A DNA stretch of 58,068 bases from an uncultured Propionibacteriaceae bacterium (GTDB lineage: Bacteria; Actinomycetota; Actinomycetes; Propionibacteriales; Propionibacteriaceae), in the NCBI GenBank assembly GCA_936924635.1, contig CAKZHP010000118.1, positions 1 through 58,068 on the forward strand, written 5' to 3'. Positions 1 to 7,752 of the stretch are shown in pieces. The notes under the pieces are model-generated. The model had not been told where the DNA came from and did not search any database. It was given only the letters and a program-made list of their open reading frames with translations. The position numbers and the translations under genes were made by a program. Every line of letters starts with the position of its first letter. The first letter of the stretch is position 1.

Positions 1-714
1 CAGCCCGCGCGGGTCGTCTCGGAGCCGGAGCCGGACGGCGAGCCCACCGGCCCCGTACGCACCGCGACCGCCGTCAACGGCGACGAGCGCCCCCGGCGCC
101 GGGTGCCGGTGTGGGTGCTGCCCCTGGTGGCGCTGGTCGTCACCGGCATCGTGCTGGGCCTGTGGTTCGGCAACCGCACCACCCCCGAGGCGGGGCGGCC
201 GGGCTCCACGGGCGGGCAGTCCGCCTCGGCGTCCCCGAGCCAGAGCGGCCCGTACGCCATCGCGGGTGCCAAGGACTTCGACCCGAGCGCCGACAACGGC
301 AGCAACGACGAGAACCCGAACCAGGTGTCTCTGGCCTACGACGGTGACCCGGCGACCGCGTGGACCACGCTCACGTACAAGGGGAACCCCAAGCTGGGCG
401 GCCTCAAGGCGGGCGTCGGCCTCGTGCTGGACCTCGGCCGGCCGGTGCTGGTCGGGTCCGTACGGCTGACGCTGCAGGGCCAGCCGACCGACGTCGAGCT
501 GCGGGTGCCGTCAACGCAGGGTGCAACCGCGGCCCCGATGGACAGCCAGAAGTCGTGGCGCACGGTCGCCAAGGTGGCCGGTGCCGGCACGACGGCCGAG
601 CTGAAGCCGGACCAGCCGGTGACCAGCCAGTACGTGCTGGTCTACCTCACCTCGCTGCCGGCGGCGTCCGGTGGCTACCGGGGTGCCGTGGCCGAGGTCC
701 AGGTGAACCCGTGA
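1..714 (+). CDS. C-terminal part of a MurJ-associated pseudokinase-type membrane protein (5' end outside window)
   Basis: The reading frame is open from base 1, so the start lies upstream. What is visible is a short charged, proline-rich linker, one membrane segment (about window residues 36-55, from VPVWVLPLVALVV) and an extracytoplasmic C-terminal domain. The pattern of a conserved DG..ATAW turn followed by beta-strands ending in a LDLG..V.VGSVRL stretch is typical of discoidin (F5/8 type C)-like domains. In many Actinobacteria this architecture closes the pseudokinase encoded just after murJ and just before sigM, and here sigM does follow, overlapping by GTGA. The kinase-like domain itself is not in the window, so the family call rests on this tail and on the neighbour. 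The family is thought to help control lipid II flipping by MurJ. Confidence 0.72.
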   Translation, partial: QPARVVSEPEPDGEPTGPVRTATAVNGDERPRRRVPVWVLPLVALVVTGIVLGLWFGNRTTPEAGRPGSTGGQSASASPSQSGPYAIAGAKDFDPSADNGSNDENPNQVSLAYDGDPATAWTTLTYKGNPKLGGLKAGVGLVLDLGRPVLVGSVRLTLQGQPTDVELRVPSTQGATAAPMDSQKSWRTVAKVAGAGTTAELKPDQPVTSQYVLVYLTSLPAASGGYRGAVAEVQVNP

Positions 715-1289
715 CCACCGGGCTGCACCCGACCGAGCCCACCGACGTGGAGCTGCTGCACGCCCATGTCGCCGGCGACGAGCAGGCGTTCACCACCTTG
801 GTGATGCGGCACCGCGACCGGCTCTGGGGGGTGGCGCTGCGCACCATGCGGAGCCCGGAGGAGGCCTCCGACGCGCTGCAGGACGCGCTGCTGTCGGCGT
901 TCCGTCGGGCGGGGCAGTACCGAGGGGACGCCGCCGTGCTCACCTGGCTGCACCGGATCGTCGTCAACGCCTGCTTGGACCGGCTGCGGAGGATGCGGCT
1001 GCGGGCGACTGTCCCGCTGCCCGACGACCCCGACCGCAGCGACGAGCTCACCGACCCTGCCGACCCCGCCGCCGACGTCGGGGCCCTGGAGGTCCGCCAC
1101 GACGTCGCCGCCGCCCTGGCACAGCTCAACCCCGACCAGCGGGCCGCCTTGGTGCTGGTCGACATGGAGGGCTACTCGGTCGACGAGGCCGCGCAGATCC
1201 TCGGGTGCGCGCCCGGCACGGTGAAGTCGCGCTGCTCGCGTGGCCGGGCACGGCTCGTACCGCTGCTGTCAGGCCTGGGGGCCGCGTGA
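711..1289 (+). CDS. sigM: RNA polymerase sigma factor SigM (ECF family)
   Basis: 192-residue ECF sigma factor that directs RNA polymerase to stress and envelope promoters. Region 2 (about residues 14-85) contains the AFTTLVMRHRDRLWGVALR and DALQDALLSAFRRA helices. Region 4 (about residues 130-185) contains LNPDQRAALVLVDMEGYSVDEAAQILG followed by the GTVKSRCSRGR recognition helix. The GTG start overlaps the TGA of the upstream pseudokinase, and the stop overlaps the GTG of the next gene, so the four genes look cotranscribed. The name rests on the conserved murJ-pseudokinase-sigM order. Its normal neighbour trxB is not next to it but about 39 kb away, on the other side of oriC. Confidence 0.85.
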   Translation: MTTGLHPTEPTDVELLHAHVAGDEQAFTTLVMRHRDRLWGVALRTMRSPEEASDALQDALLSAFRRAGQYRGDAAVLTWLHRIVVNACLDRLRRMRLRATVPLPDDPDRSDELTDPADPAADVGALEVRHDVAAALAQLNPDQRAALVLVDMEGYSVDEAAQILGCAPGTVKSRCSRGRARLVPLLSGLGAA

Positions 1290-2047
1290 CCGTCCCCGGC
1301 GGCGACCAACGCCACGACCCGCGCGAGGCCGGCCTCCCCCTGTGGGCCAAGGTCGACCAGGGCCCTCGCGGCACGTACGTGCCTGGCCCGCTGCCCACAG
1401 ACCCCCTGCCCACCTCGTACGGCTGGCAGACCCGCATCGGCATCGCCGCCGCGCTCGCGGTCGCGGTGGCTGTGGTCGTCGTGCGCGGCGGCCAGAGCGG
1501 CACCGGCTGGACCCTGCTGGCGGTGCTGCTGGCCCTCTTGGCGTACGCGGTCCCGGTCTGGCTGCGCGGCCGGCGCACCCTGTGGGTGGACGGCGACCGG
1601 GCCACCGTGCGCGGCCACCTGCGGGAGGTGACCTTCACCGGCGGCGAGGTGCGCGAGGTGCGCTACGTCTACCAGGGCCGCAGCCCCGACGTACGGCTGG
1701 TGCTCGACGACGGCCGGCGCGTGCACGTGCCGACCTCGACCCTGGAGCGGGGGCACTCCACGCTGTTCGAGTGGCTGCGGCGGTTCGCACCGCAGGCCGC
1801 GTACGACACCAAGGCCACCGACCTGCGCGACATGCTCGTCAACCGCGGGCTGATCGCCGCCCCCGGGGAGCCTGCCTCCGGCCCCGCCCCGGTGCGGCCC
1901 ACCCCGATGCGCACGGAGGGAACTGCCACCCCTGCGGCTGCGTCCAACCCGGAATCAGCGCCCATGCCCCCGGCCCGGACCACCATGGACGCACCGACGA
2001 CCGAGGACGGCATGTCTGCCCCACAGACCTCAGGAGGGCCACGATGA
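1286..2047 (+). CDS. Two-TM membrane protein between sigM and its anti-sigma factor, PH-like domain possible
   Basis: 253 residues, with a GTG start overlapping the sigM stop (GTGA) and a stop overlapping the next ATG (ATGA). I see a polar N-terminus of about 50 residues, two closely spaced membrane segments (about 51-66 and 75-93), then a short beta-rich region (LWVDGDRATVRG through VRLVLDDGRRVHVPTSTLE) that resembles a bacterial PH-like domain, and an Ala/Pro/Ser-rich disordered tail from about residue 190. No enzymatic motif is visible. Its position inside the sigma/anti-sigma unit suggests that it anchors or signals to the soluble anti-sigma protein. That role is inference from operon structure only. 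Confidence 0.6.
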   Translation: MTVPGGDQRHDPREAGLPLWAKVDQGPRGTYVPGPLPTDPLPTSYGWQTRIGIAAALAVAVAVVVVRGGQSGTGWTLLAVLLALLAYAVPVWLRGRRTLWVDGDRATVRGHLREVTFTGGEVREVRYVYQGRSPDVRLVLDDGRRVHVPTSTLERGHSTLFEWLRRFAPQAAYDTKATDLRDMLVNRGLIAAPGEPASGPAPVRPTPMRTEGTATPAAASNPESAPMPPARTTMDAPTTEDGMSAPQTSGGPR

Positions 2048-2511
2048 CGCCCGAGCCCGACGCCCGCGAGCTCGCCGCGCGCGCCGCGGAGGCCGCGGCC
2101 ACGCACCCCTTGCGCCCCGCTGCCCATGAAGAAGACGCGACTGACCACTACCCGGTTGACACGCTCTCCGACGCGGCCGAGGGCCTCCCCGATGCCGAGT
2201 CGGCCCGTACGGTGCTGGCGCACGCCGAGACCTGCCCCGTCTGCGCCGCACACGTCGCCGACCTTGCCCGGGTGACCGAGGGGCTGCACCTGCTGCAGAG
2301 CCAGCAGATGCCGCCGGAGGTCATCTCCCGCCTGCAGGAGGCGCTGGCCAGCGAGGCCGCGACGCGCACCGCAGCGGAGGAGACCACCGGCGCCGCCGCT
2401 CACCGTCGCCTCGTGGAGCGCACCACTCGCGGCACCTTCGGCGCCAACGCCCCCCGCCACATCGACCCGCGCGGCATCGGTCTCAACGACGACGTGGTCG
2501 GGGCCGACTGA
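2044..2511 (+). CDS. Soluble zinc-finger-type anti-sigma factor, presumed partner of SigM
   Basis: 155 residues, with the ATG overlapping the upstream stop. Around residues 59-69 the sequence HAETCPVCAAH carries the His-x3-Cys-x2-Cys core of the zinc-binding anti-sigma (ZAS) fold, followed by a helix (VADLARVTEGLHLLQ) of the kind that packs against the sigma factor. There is no membrane segment after the ZAS region, unlike most SigM/RsmA-type partners, so the protein appears cytoplasmic. A polar tail ends the protein. It is the last gene of the unit and is followed after 69 bp by tRNA-Ile. Partnership with the sigma factor is inferred from gene order and the motif. Confidence 0.7.
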   Translation: MTPEPDARELAARAAEAAATHPLRPAAHEEDATDHYPVDTLSDAAEGLPDAESARTVLAHAETCPVCAAHVADLARVTEGLHLLQSQQMPPEVISRLQEALASEAATRTAAEETTGAAAHRRLVERTTRGTFGANAPRHIDPRGIGLNDDVVGAD

Positions 2512-2580
2512 CACTGCTCCCCCCGCGCGACAGCAGAGTTGAGCCAGACGCGGGCGATCCGGTAACGTTGCCCCTTGCGC

Positions 2581-2654
2581 GGGCCTATAGCTCAGACGGT
2601 TAGAGCGCTGCCCTGATAAGGCAGAGGTCACTGGTTCAAGTCCAGTTAGGCCCA
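2581..2654 (+). tRNA. tRNA-Ile (anticodon GAT)
   Basis: A complete cloverleaf can be drawn. The acceptor stem GGGCCTA (2581-2587) pairs with TAGGCCC (2647-2653), with discriminator A at 2654. The anticodon arm CTGCC-CTGATAA-GGCAG places anticodon GAT at 2615-2617, and the T arm is CTGGTTCAAGTCCAG. CCA is not fully encoded (ACCC follows). In many Actinobacteria this tRNA follows gyrA and DUF3566 on the same strand; here it lies about 7.4 kb beyond DUF3566 and on the opposite strand. Confidence 0.97.
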
Positions 2655-2761
2655 CCCTCCGCTGTACCAGCGCGGCTCTCAGCATCTCCCCTTCTCAGAC
2701 CGGGATCACCCGGTGTTCTACGCATGCCTGGTGCAACCGTTTTCTGAAACCTGAGAAGAGA

Positions 2762-2775
2762 CACCCTTCGGGGTG
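2762..2775 (+). terminator. Small TTCG hairpin downstream of tRNA-Ile
   Basis: CACCC-TTCG-GGGTG forms a 5-bp stem with a stable TTCG tetraloop about 107 bp after the tRNA. It has no clear T tract. It could terminate the tRNA transcript, but the stem is short and the distance is long. Confidence 0.3.
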
Positions 2776-2894
2776 CGCTTTCCCAGGTACGGGATGGAAG
2801 TGGGCCAGAGTGGCTGTTGAAGAAACGTGGCGGGCCACCGAGGCTCCGCCCACAAGGGGCTCGGATCCCATCCGGGCGCGCGGAAGGAACCACA

Positions 2895-3155
2895 ATGATC
2901 AACATCATCATCTGGCTGGTCCTGGGGGCCCTCGCGGGCTGGATCGCCTCCAAGATCATGGGCACCGATGCTCAGCAGGGCGCGGTCCTCAACATCATCG
3001 TCGGCATCCTCGGCGCCATGATCGGCGGCTGGATCCTCAGCTTCTTCGGCGTCAACGTGATGGCGGGCTTCAACATCCTGTCGATCCTCACCGCCGTGCT
3101 CGGCGCGTGCATCCTGATCTTCATCGTGAAGCTGGTCACGGGCCGTCGCGTCTGA
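2895..3155 (+). CDS. GlsB/YeaQ/YmgE-family stress-response membrane protein
   Basis: 86-residue, almost entirely hydrophobic protein with three membrane segments (about residues 2-21, 29-49 and 58-80), of the transglycosylase-associated (YeaQ/GlsB) family. The Gly-rich segments GALAGWIASKIMG and GILGAMIGGWIL are the family hallmarks. I chose the ATG at 2895 because it follows a GGAAGGAAC ribosome-binding site and gives the usual family length; an upstream in-frame start would add an arginine-rich leader with no family resemblance. It stands alone, followed by a strong hairpin terminator. Members are small general-stress envelope proteins of unclear mechanism. Confidence 0.9.
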   Translation: MINIIIWLVLGALAGWIASKIMGTDAQQGAVLNIIVGILGAMIGGWILSFFGVNVMAGFNILSILTAVLGACILIFIVKLVTGRRV

Positions 3156-3178
3156 CCAACCCCCACGCATGACCGGCC

Positions 3179-3206
3179 GCGGCCGGGGCCTTCGGGCCCC
3201 GGCCGC
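3179..3206 (+). terminator. Strong hairpin terminator after the GlsB-type gene
   Basis: A perfect 12-bp GC stem (GCGGCCGGGGCC / GGCCCCGGCCGC) closes a TTCG tetraloop 23 bp after the stop codon at 3155. It probably works in both directions, because the convergent lacZ ends at 3367. Confidence 0.8.
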
Positions 3207-3366
3207 TGTCGCGTTCTCGGGCAGTGGCGGCGTACGGGCCATCAGGCTGATCGCATCGCCAGGTCGCCAGTACCTGCATCCTCTGGCTCCTGGCGGCATC
3301 ACGCGCCAGATATGGCACGTGCTGCCGCCTACGACCAGAAGATGCAGGTCGGCCGGCCTGGCCCCG

Positions 3367-6231
3367 TCAGGCCCGGTGAACGGCGAGGTGCACGGCGCCG
3401 CGTACCTCGCGCGGCTCCAGCCGGTGCTGCGGCAGCACCCCGGGCCCGCAGGCGGCCGTGCCCACGCCGTGCACGGCGAGGTTCACCCCGATCACCAGCC
3501 CGTCGCTCGGCGGCAGCTCCTCGGGATGGGCGGCATCGGCCAGCTCGCCGTCGGACCAGGGGCGTACGGACACCCACAGGTCCTCGCCCGCGATGCTCAG
3601 CACGCGCCCGTCGAGGTGCAGCTCCAGGCGGCGCAGGCGGCGTACGCCGTTGTCCTGCGGCACCGCGTACGCGGTCTGCCAGTCGGCCACCGTGCTCGTG
3701 TGCCAGCCCCAGCGCGCGGCCGTGCCGGTGTCGGGGTAGACCGGGCCGGGGCCGCGGCCGAACCACCGCAGCACCGTGTCCTGGCCGCCGGGCACCTCGA
3801 GGTCGAACCCGGCGCGCGCCCAGGAGCCCGGGATCTCCCCCTGGGGCTCGTACGCGAGGTCGAGCGTCACCCCGTCGGCCGCCCCCGACCAGCGCCACCG
3901 GGTGGCGACGGTCCAGTCCAGGCCAGGCGCCGCGAGCATCCCGTCGGCCACCAGGGCATCGTCCTCGACCCGTACGTCTCGCACGGCGTGCCGCACGTAC
4001 CGCAGCCGCTGGGCCGCCCAGTCCGCGCCGTCGCCGTTGGCGGGGCCCGTGGTCCCCTTGCGGCTGTCGTTGTCGGTCGGCGCCCGCCACAGGCTGGGCC
4101 GCGGGCCGGTGATCGCCCCGCCCAGGTCACGCAGCTGGGCGGTCACCGGGTCGAGGGTCGCCGCCCCGACGCGTACGCCCTCACCGGACTCCGCCAGCGT
4201 CACCCGCTCCACCTCGGGCACGGGCGCCAGCGACACCGCCTGCCCGAACCCGATCTCGTGCCCGGCCGGGGCCCACGGCGTCTCCGCGGCCAGCTCGGCC
4301 ACCACCGTGAGCACGGTGTCGGTGCCCTGATCCACGTCCAGCGCCGGCAACGCCACCGTGGCCGACTCGCCGGGGGCCAGTACGGGCACGTCTAGGGTGC
4401 CGCTCGCCTGCTCACCGGACTCGGTCTCGACGCGCCAGCGGTACGCCAGGTGGGCGGTGGAGCCGTGGTCGTACCAGCTGCGCACGGTGACCTCGCGCCA
4501 GTCGGTGGTGATCTCCGCGGGCGCGATCACGGCCTTGTAGTCGGCAAGTCCGGGGCGAGGCGTCCGGTCGGCCGCCACCATGCCGTCCGCGACGAAGTTG
4601 CTGTCGTGGACGTCCTCGCCGAAGTCGCCGCCGTACGCCTGCGCCACCTCGGGCGTCTCGATGGTGTGGTCGCGCCACTCCCACACGAAGCCACCCTGCA
4701 GGCGCGGGTACGTGCGGAACAGATCCTCGTACTCCTCCAGCCCGCCCGGGCCGGTGCCCATCGCGTGGGCGTACTCGCACATGAGGTACGGCTTGCCCTG
4801 CGACCCCGGCGCCTCCGACGCCGTGCCGGCCCCCACCCGCTCGACGTGCTCCACGGAGGCGTACATCTGCGAGTACACGTCGGAGGCGTCGTAGCCGTAG
4901 TCGTTCTCGTAGTGCACGGGTCGGCCGGGGTCGTGCTCGTGGATCCACTCGCGGGCCTCGAGCAGGTTCCGCCCCCCGCTGGACTCGTTGCCCAGGCTCC
5001 ACAGGATCACGCTCGGGTGGTTGCGGTCGCGCTCGACGAGCCGTTCGGTGCGGTCGATGATGGCGTCGCGCCACATCGGGTCGTCGCTCGGGTTGCGGCG
5101 CCACTGCACGAAGTGGAAGCCGTGGGTCTCCAGGTCCGTCTCGTCGATCACCCACAGGCCGAGCTCGTCGCACAGGTCGAGCAGCTCCGGCCGCGGCGGG
5201 TAGTGCGAGGTGCGTACGGCGTTGATGTTGTGCTGCTTCATCAGCACCAGGTCGGCGCGGATGGCGTCGACGGTGACCGTGCGGCCCGTACGCGGGTCGT
5301 GGTCGTGCCGGTTCATGCCCCGGAAGCGCACGGGCACGCCGTTGGCGGTGATGAGGCCGTCGGTGATGCGTACGGTGCGGAAGCCGATGCGCAGCGTCAG
5401 GGTCTCGGCGGCCGTGCTGACGGTGAGCGTGTACAGGCGGGGCGTCTCCGGGGTCCACGGCTCCACCTCGCCGAGGTCGATCGCGCCCTCCTCGAGCACG
5501 GTGCTGGTCTCCCCCACCGCGTCCAGCTCCTCGATGCGCCAGGTGGCGTGGGTGTCGGTGCGTACGGTCAGGGTGCCGTGCCCCGTGGTGTGGTCGAACC
5601 CGGCGTCGACGGCCGCGTACAGGACACCGCCGGCCGGCGTCGAGACCAGAGAGACGTCGCGGAAGATGCCGGAGGCCCACCACATGTCCTGGTCCTCCAG
5701 GTAGGAGGTCGCGGCCCACTGGGCCACGCGGACGTACAGCTCGTTGCCGCTCGCCCGCAGCACCCCGGTGACGTCGAGCTCATGGGTGTTGCGGGACCCG
5801 CGCGTGGTGCCGAGCTCGGTGCCGTTCAGCCAGACCACGCCCACGGCGTCGATACCGTCGAAGCGCAGCCTGGCGCCGGCGAGGAACTCCTCGGGGGCGT
5901 CGAAGACCAGGCGGTAGTCGCCGACCGGGTTCTCGTCGGGCACGTGCGGCGGGTCGACGGGGAAGGGGAAGACGACGTTTGTGTACGCCGGGGCGCCCCA
6001 GCCCTGCATCTGCCAGCTGCCCGGCACCGTGATCGGCTGCCAGTCGTCGTGGTCGGCCGGCGTCTCCGGCACCTCGGCGGCGCGCTCGGTGAGGTGGAAG
6101 TCCCAGGTGCCGTTCAGGTCGAGCACGGGCGCGTCCGTGGCCGTACGCGGTCGTGGCGGCAGCGCAGTGCCTGGCCCGGTCTCGGTGATGAATGCCGTGC
6201 GCCGCGCGCTGTCCTGCCGTGCCTGTGTCAT
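3367..6231 (-). CDS. Beta-galactosidase, glycoside hydrolase family 2 (LacZ type)
   Basis: 954-residue GH2 enzyme expected to hydrolyse beta-galactosides such as lactose in the cytoplasm (no signal peptide). The N-terminal sugar-binding jelly roll starts near residue 37 (LDLNGTWDFHL). The Ig-like domains and the TIM barrel follow, and the barrel carries FRGMNRHDHDP (about 304-313), the acid/base Glu416 in WSLGNESS and the nucleophile Glu486 in MCEYAHAMG. The C-terminal third is a beta-sandwich with the TDNDSRKG segment of the small beta-galactosidase domain. Length is close to the usual 1,000 residues. The ppk2 gene lies 33 bp upstream on the same strand, so the two may be cotranscribed. No permease is nearby, so the natural substrate is uncertain. 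Confidence 0.93.
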   Translation of the reverse strand: MTQARQDSARRTAFITETGPGTALPPRPRTATDAPVLDLNGTWDFHLTERAAEVPETPADHDDWQPITVPGSWQMQGWGAPAYTNVVFPFPVDPPHVPDENPVGDYRLVFDAPEEFLAGARLRFDGIDAVGVVWLNGTELGTTRGSRNTHELDVTGVLRASGNELYVRVAQWAATSYLEDQDMWWASGIFRDVSLVSTPAGGVLYAAVDAGFDHTTGHGTLTVRTDTHATWRIEELDAVGETSTVLEEGAIDLGEVEPWTPETPRLYTLTVSTAAETLTLRIGFRTVRITDGLITANGVPVRFRGMNRHDHDPRTGRTVTVDAIRADLVLMKQHNINAVRTSHYPPRPELLDLCDELGLWVIDETDLETHGFHFVQWRRNPSDDPMWRDAIIDRTERLVERDRNHPSVILWSLGNESSGGRNLLEAREWIHEHDPGRPVHYENDYGYDASDVYSQMYASVEHVERVGAGTASEAPGSQGKPYLMCEYAHAMGTGPGGLEEYEDLFRTYPRLQGGFVWEWRDHTIETPEVAQAYGGDFGEDVHDSNFVADGMVAADRTPRPGLADYKAVIAPAEITTDWREVTVRSWYDHGSTAHLAYRWRVETESGEQASGTLDVPVLAPGESATVALPALDVDQGTDTVLTVVAELAAETPWAPAGHEIGFGQAVSLAPVPEVERVTLAESGEGVRVGAATLDPVTAQLRDLGGAITGPRPSLWRAPTDNDSRKGTTGPANGDGADWAAQRLRYVRHAVRDVRVEDDALVADGMLAAPGLDWTVATRWRWSGAADGVTLDLAYEPQGEIPGSWARAGFDLEVPGGQDTVLRWFGRGPGPVYPDTGTAARWGWHTSTVADWQTAYAVPQDNGVRRLRRLELHLDGRVLSIAGEDLWVSVRPWSDGELADAAHPEELPPSDGLVIGVNLAVHGVGTAACGPGVLPQHRLEPREVRGAVHLAVHRA

Positions 6232-6264
6232 GCGTCCCCAGCCTCTCGTCGTCTCCGACGAAAC

Positions 6265-7107
6265 CTATGCCTTCTTGGGCTTCTTCGGCGTGCGCTCCAG
6301 ATCTGCGGCGACGTCTGCGGCGTAGAGCTGGGTCGACCTGTCGGGTCGCTGGTAGTCGTCGTCCTTGCGCGCGGGCCGCTCGGGGATCTCGATCTCCGGC
6401 AGCTCGACCTCCTGCCACGGGATGCGGGTGAGGATGTCGTGGATCACGTTGATGCGGGCGTGCTTCTTGTCCTCGCTCTCCACCGTCACCCAGCGCGCCC
6501 CCGGGAGGTCGGTGGCGGCGAACATCGTGTCCTTGGCCCGCGAGTAGTCCTCCCAGCGCGTGATCGACTGCACGTCCATGGGCGAGAGCTTCCAGCGCCG
6601 CATCGGGTCGCCGGCGCGGGAGCGGAAGCGGGCCTCCTGCTCCTCGTCGGAGACGGAGAACCAGTACTTGAGGAGGCGGATGCCGTCCTCGACCAGCATG
6701 CGCTCGAAGGCGGGGGCCTGGCGCAGGAAGCGCTGGTACTGCTCCTCCGTGCAGAAGCCCATCACCCGCTCCACCCCGGCCCGGTTGTACCAGGACCGGT
6801 CGAGGATCACGATCTCGCCCCCGGCCGGCAGGTGCGCGATGTAGCGCTGGAAGTACCACTGCGTCTTCTCGCGCTCCGTCGGGGCGGGCAGGGCGACGAC
6901 GCGGGCGTGGCGGGGGTTGAGGAACTCGGTGATCCGCTGGATGGCGCCGCCCTTGCCGGCGGCGTCCCGGCCCTCGAACACGATCAGGATGCGCTCGCCG
7001 GTCGCGATCACCCACTGCTGCATCGCCACGAGCTCGGCCTGGAGGCGCTCCAGCTCCTCCTCGTACGCGGCCTTGTCGAGCTTCGGGGGGTGGCTGCTCT
7101 TCGACAT
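6265..7107 (-). CDS. ppk2: Polyphosphate kinase 2 family protein
   Basis: 280 residues, the length of single-domain PPK2 enzymes, which move phosphate between polyphosphate and nucleoside mono- or diphosphates. The Walker A loop is FEGRDAAGKGG (about residues 45-54, Lys52). The Walker B/lid region is ILDRSWYNRAGVE (about 101-113, Asp103 and Arg104), as in class I/II PPK2. The N-terminal helix is Glu-rich and the C-terminus is lysine-rich (PKKPKKA). It lies upstream of and on the same strand as the beta-galactosidase; the divergent broken GNAT gene starts 33 bp from its start. AMP versus ADP preference cannot be read from sequence alone. Confidence 0.92.
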   Translation of the reverse strand: MSKSSHPPKLDKAAYEEELERLQAELVAMQQWVIATGERILIVFEGRDAAGKGGAIQRITEFLNPRHARVVALPAPTEREKTQWYFQRYIAHLPAGGEIVILDRSWYNRAGVERVMGFCTEEQYQRFLRQAPAFERMLVEDGIRLLKYWFSVSDEEQEARFRSRAGDPMRRWKLSPMDVQSITRWEDYSRAKDTMFAATDLPGARWVTVESEDKKHARINVIHDILTRIPWQEVELPEIEIPERPARKDDDYQRPDRSTQLYAADVAADLERTPKKPKKA

Positions 7108-7140
7108 GGAGTGACTCTAGGTGCGGGTGAGCGTGACCGC

Positions 7141-7745
7141 ATGCCGTCCCTGCAGATCGAGCCCTTCTCCCTCGCCGCGTTCGCCGAGACCGCCACCGCG
7201 CTCGGCCGGGCCTTCGAGCGGGACACGTTCCTGCCCTCCCTGCTGCCGCCCGACCGCCGACCCGCTCGGCCGCGCGCCCTGTCGAGGCCGAGCTGCGCCG
7301 CCTGCTGGGCGCACCCCACGCCATCGACCTGGCGCGTGACGAGAGCGGACGTCTGCTGGGTGCGGCCGTCTGGGTGACGCCTGGTTCGCCGGGTCAGACG
7401 CCGCTGGGGCTGGTGCGATCGCTGCCGCCGTTGCTGCGGGCGACCGGGCCCCGGCTGCGCTCGACCATGCGTGTCTTCGCAGCGATCGAGGCCGGGCACC
7501 CCACGGCGCCGCACTGGTACCTTTCCTCGCTGGGCGTGGTGCCGGAGGCGGCCGGCACCGGGGTGGGCTCGGCGCTGCTGCGGCACGGCCTCGCCCGGAT
7601 CGACGCGCGGCACGAGGCGGCGTACCTGGAGGGCGCCACCAGCGGCCACATCGCCTACTACGCCCGGTTCGGGTTCCAGGACCTGGGGCCGGTGGTAGCG
7701 CCCCACTCCGCACCGCCGATCCGGATGTGGCGGGAGGCCCGCTGA
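7141..7745 (+). pseudogene. GNAT-family N-acetyltransferase, frameshifted
   Basis: The N-terminus (MPSLQIEPFSLAAFAETATALGRAFERD...) is read from ATG 7141, but between about 7250 and 7278 the coding frame moves back by one base. The remainder (PVEAELRRLLGAPHAIDLARDESG... to the stop at 7745) is in the neighbouring frame. Read together they give a normal GNAT of about 200 residues, with the acetyl-CoA loop region VVPEAAGTGVGSALL and the terminal YYARFGFQDLG motif. A single missing base in the CCGCC/CGCGCG-rich stretch would explain it. A shorter protein from GTG 7374 could be made but would lack the first half of the fold. This is either a pseudogene or a sequencing error. Confidence 0.75.
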
Positions 7746-7752
7746 GGGCTGG

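Noticed and set aside
4450..7377. Very long plus-strand open frame opposite lacZ and ppk2
   Set aside because: It is the antisense shadow of two clear enzymes in GC-rich DNA, rich in Arg/Ala/Val/Gly with no family motif. Only its last part (from 7141) belongs to the GNAT gene.
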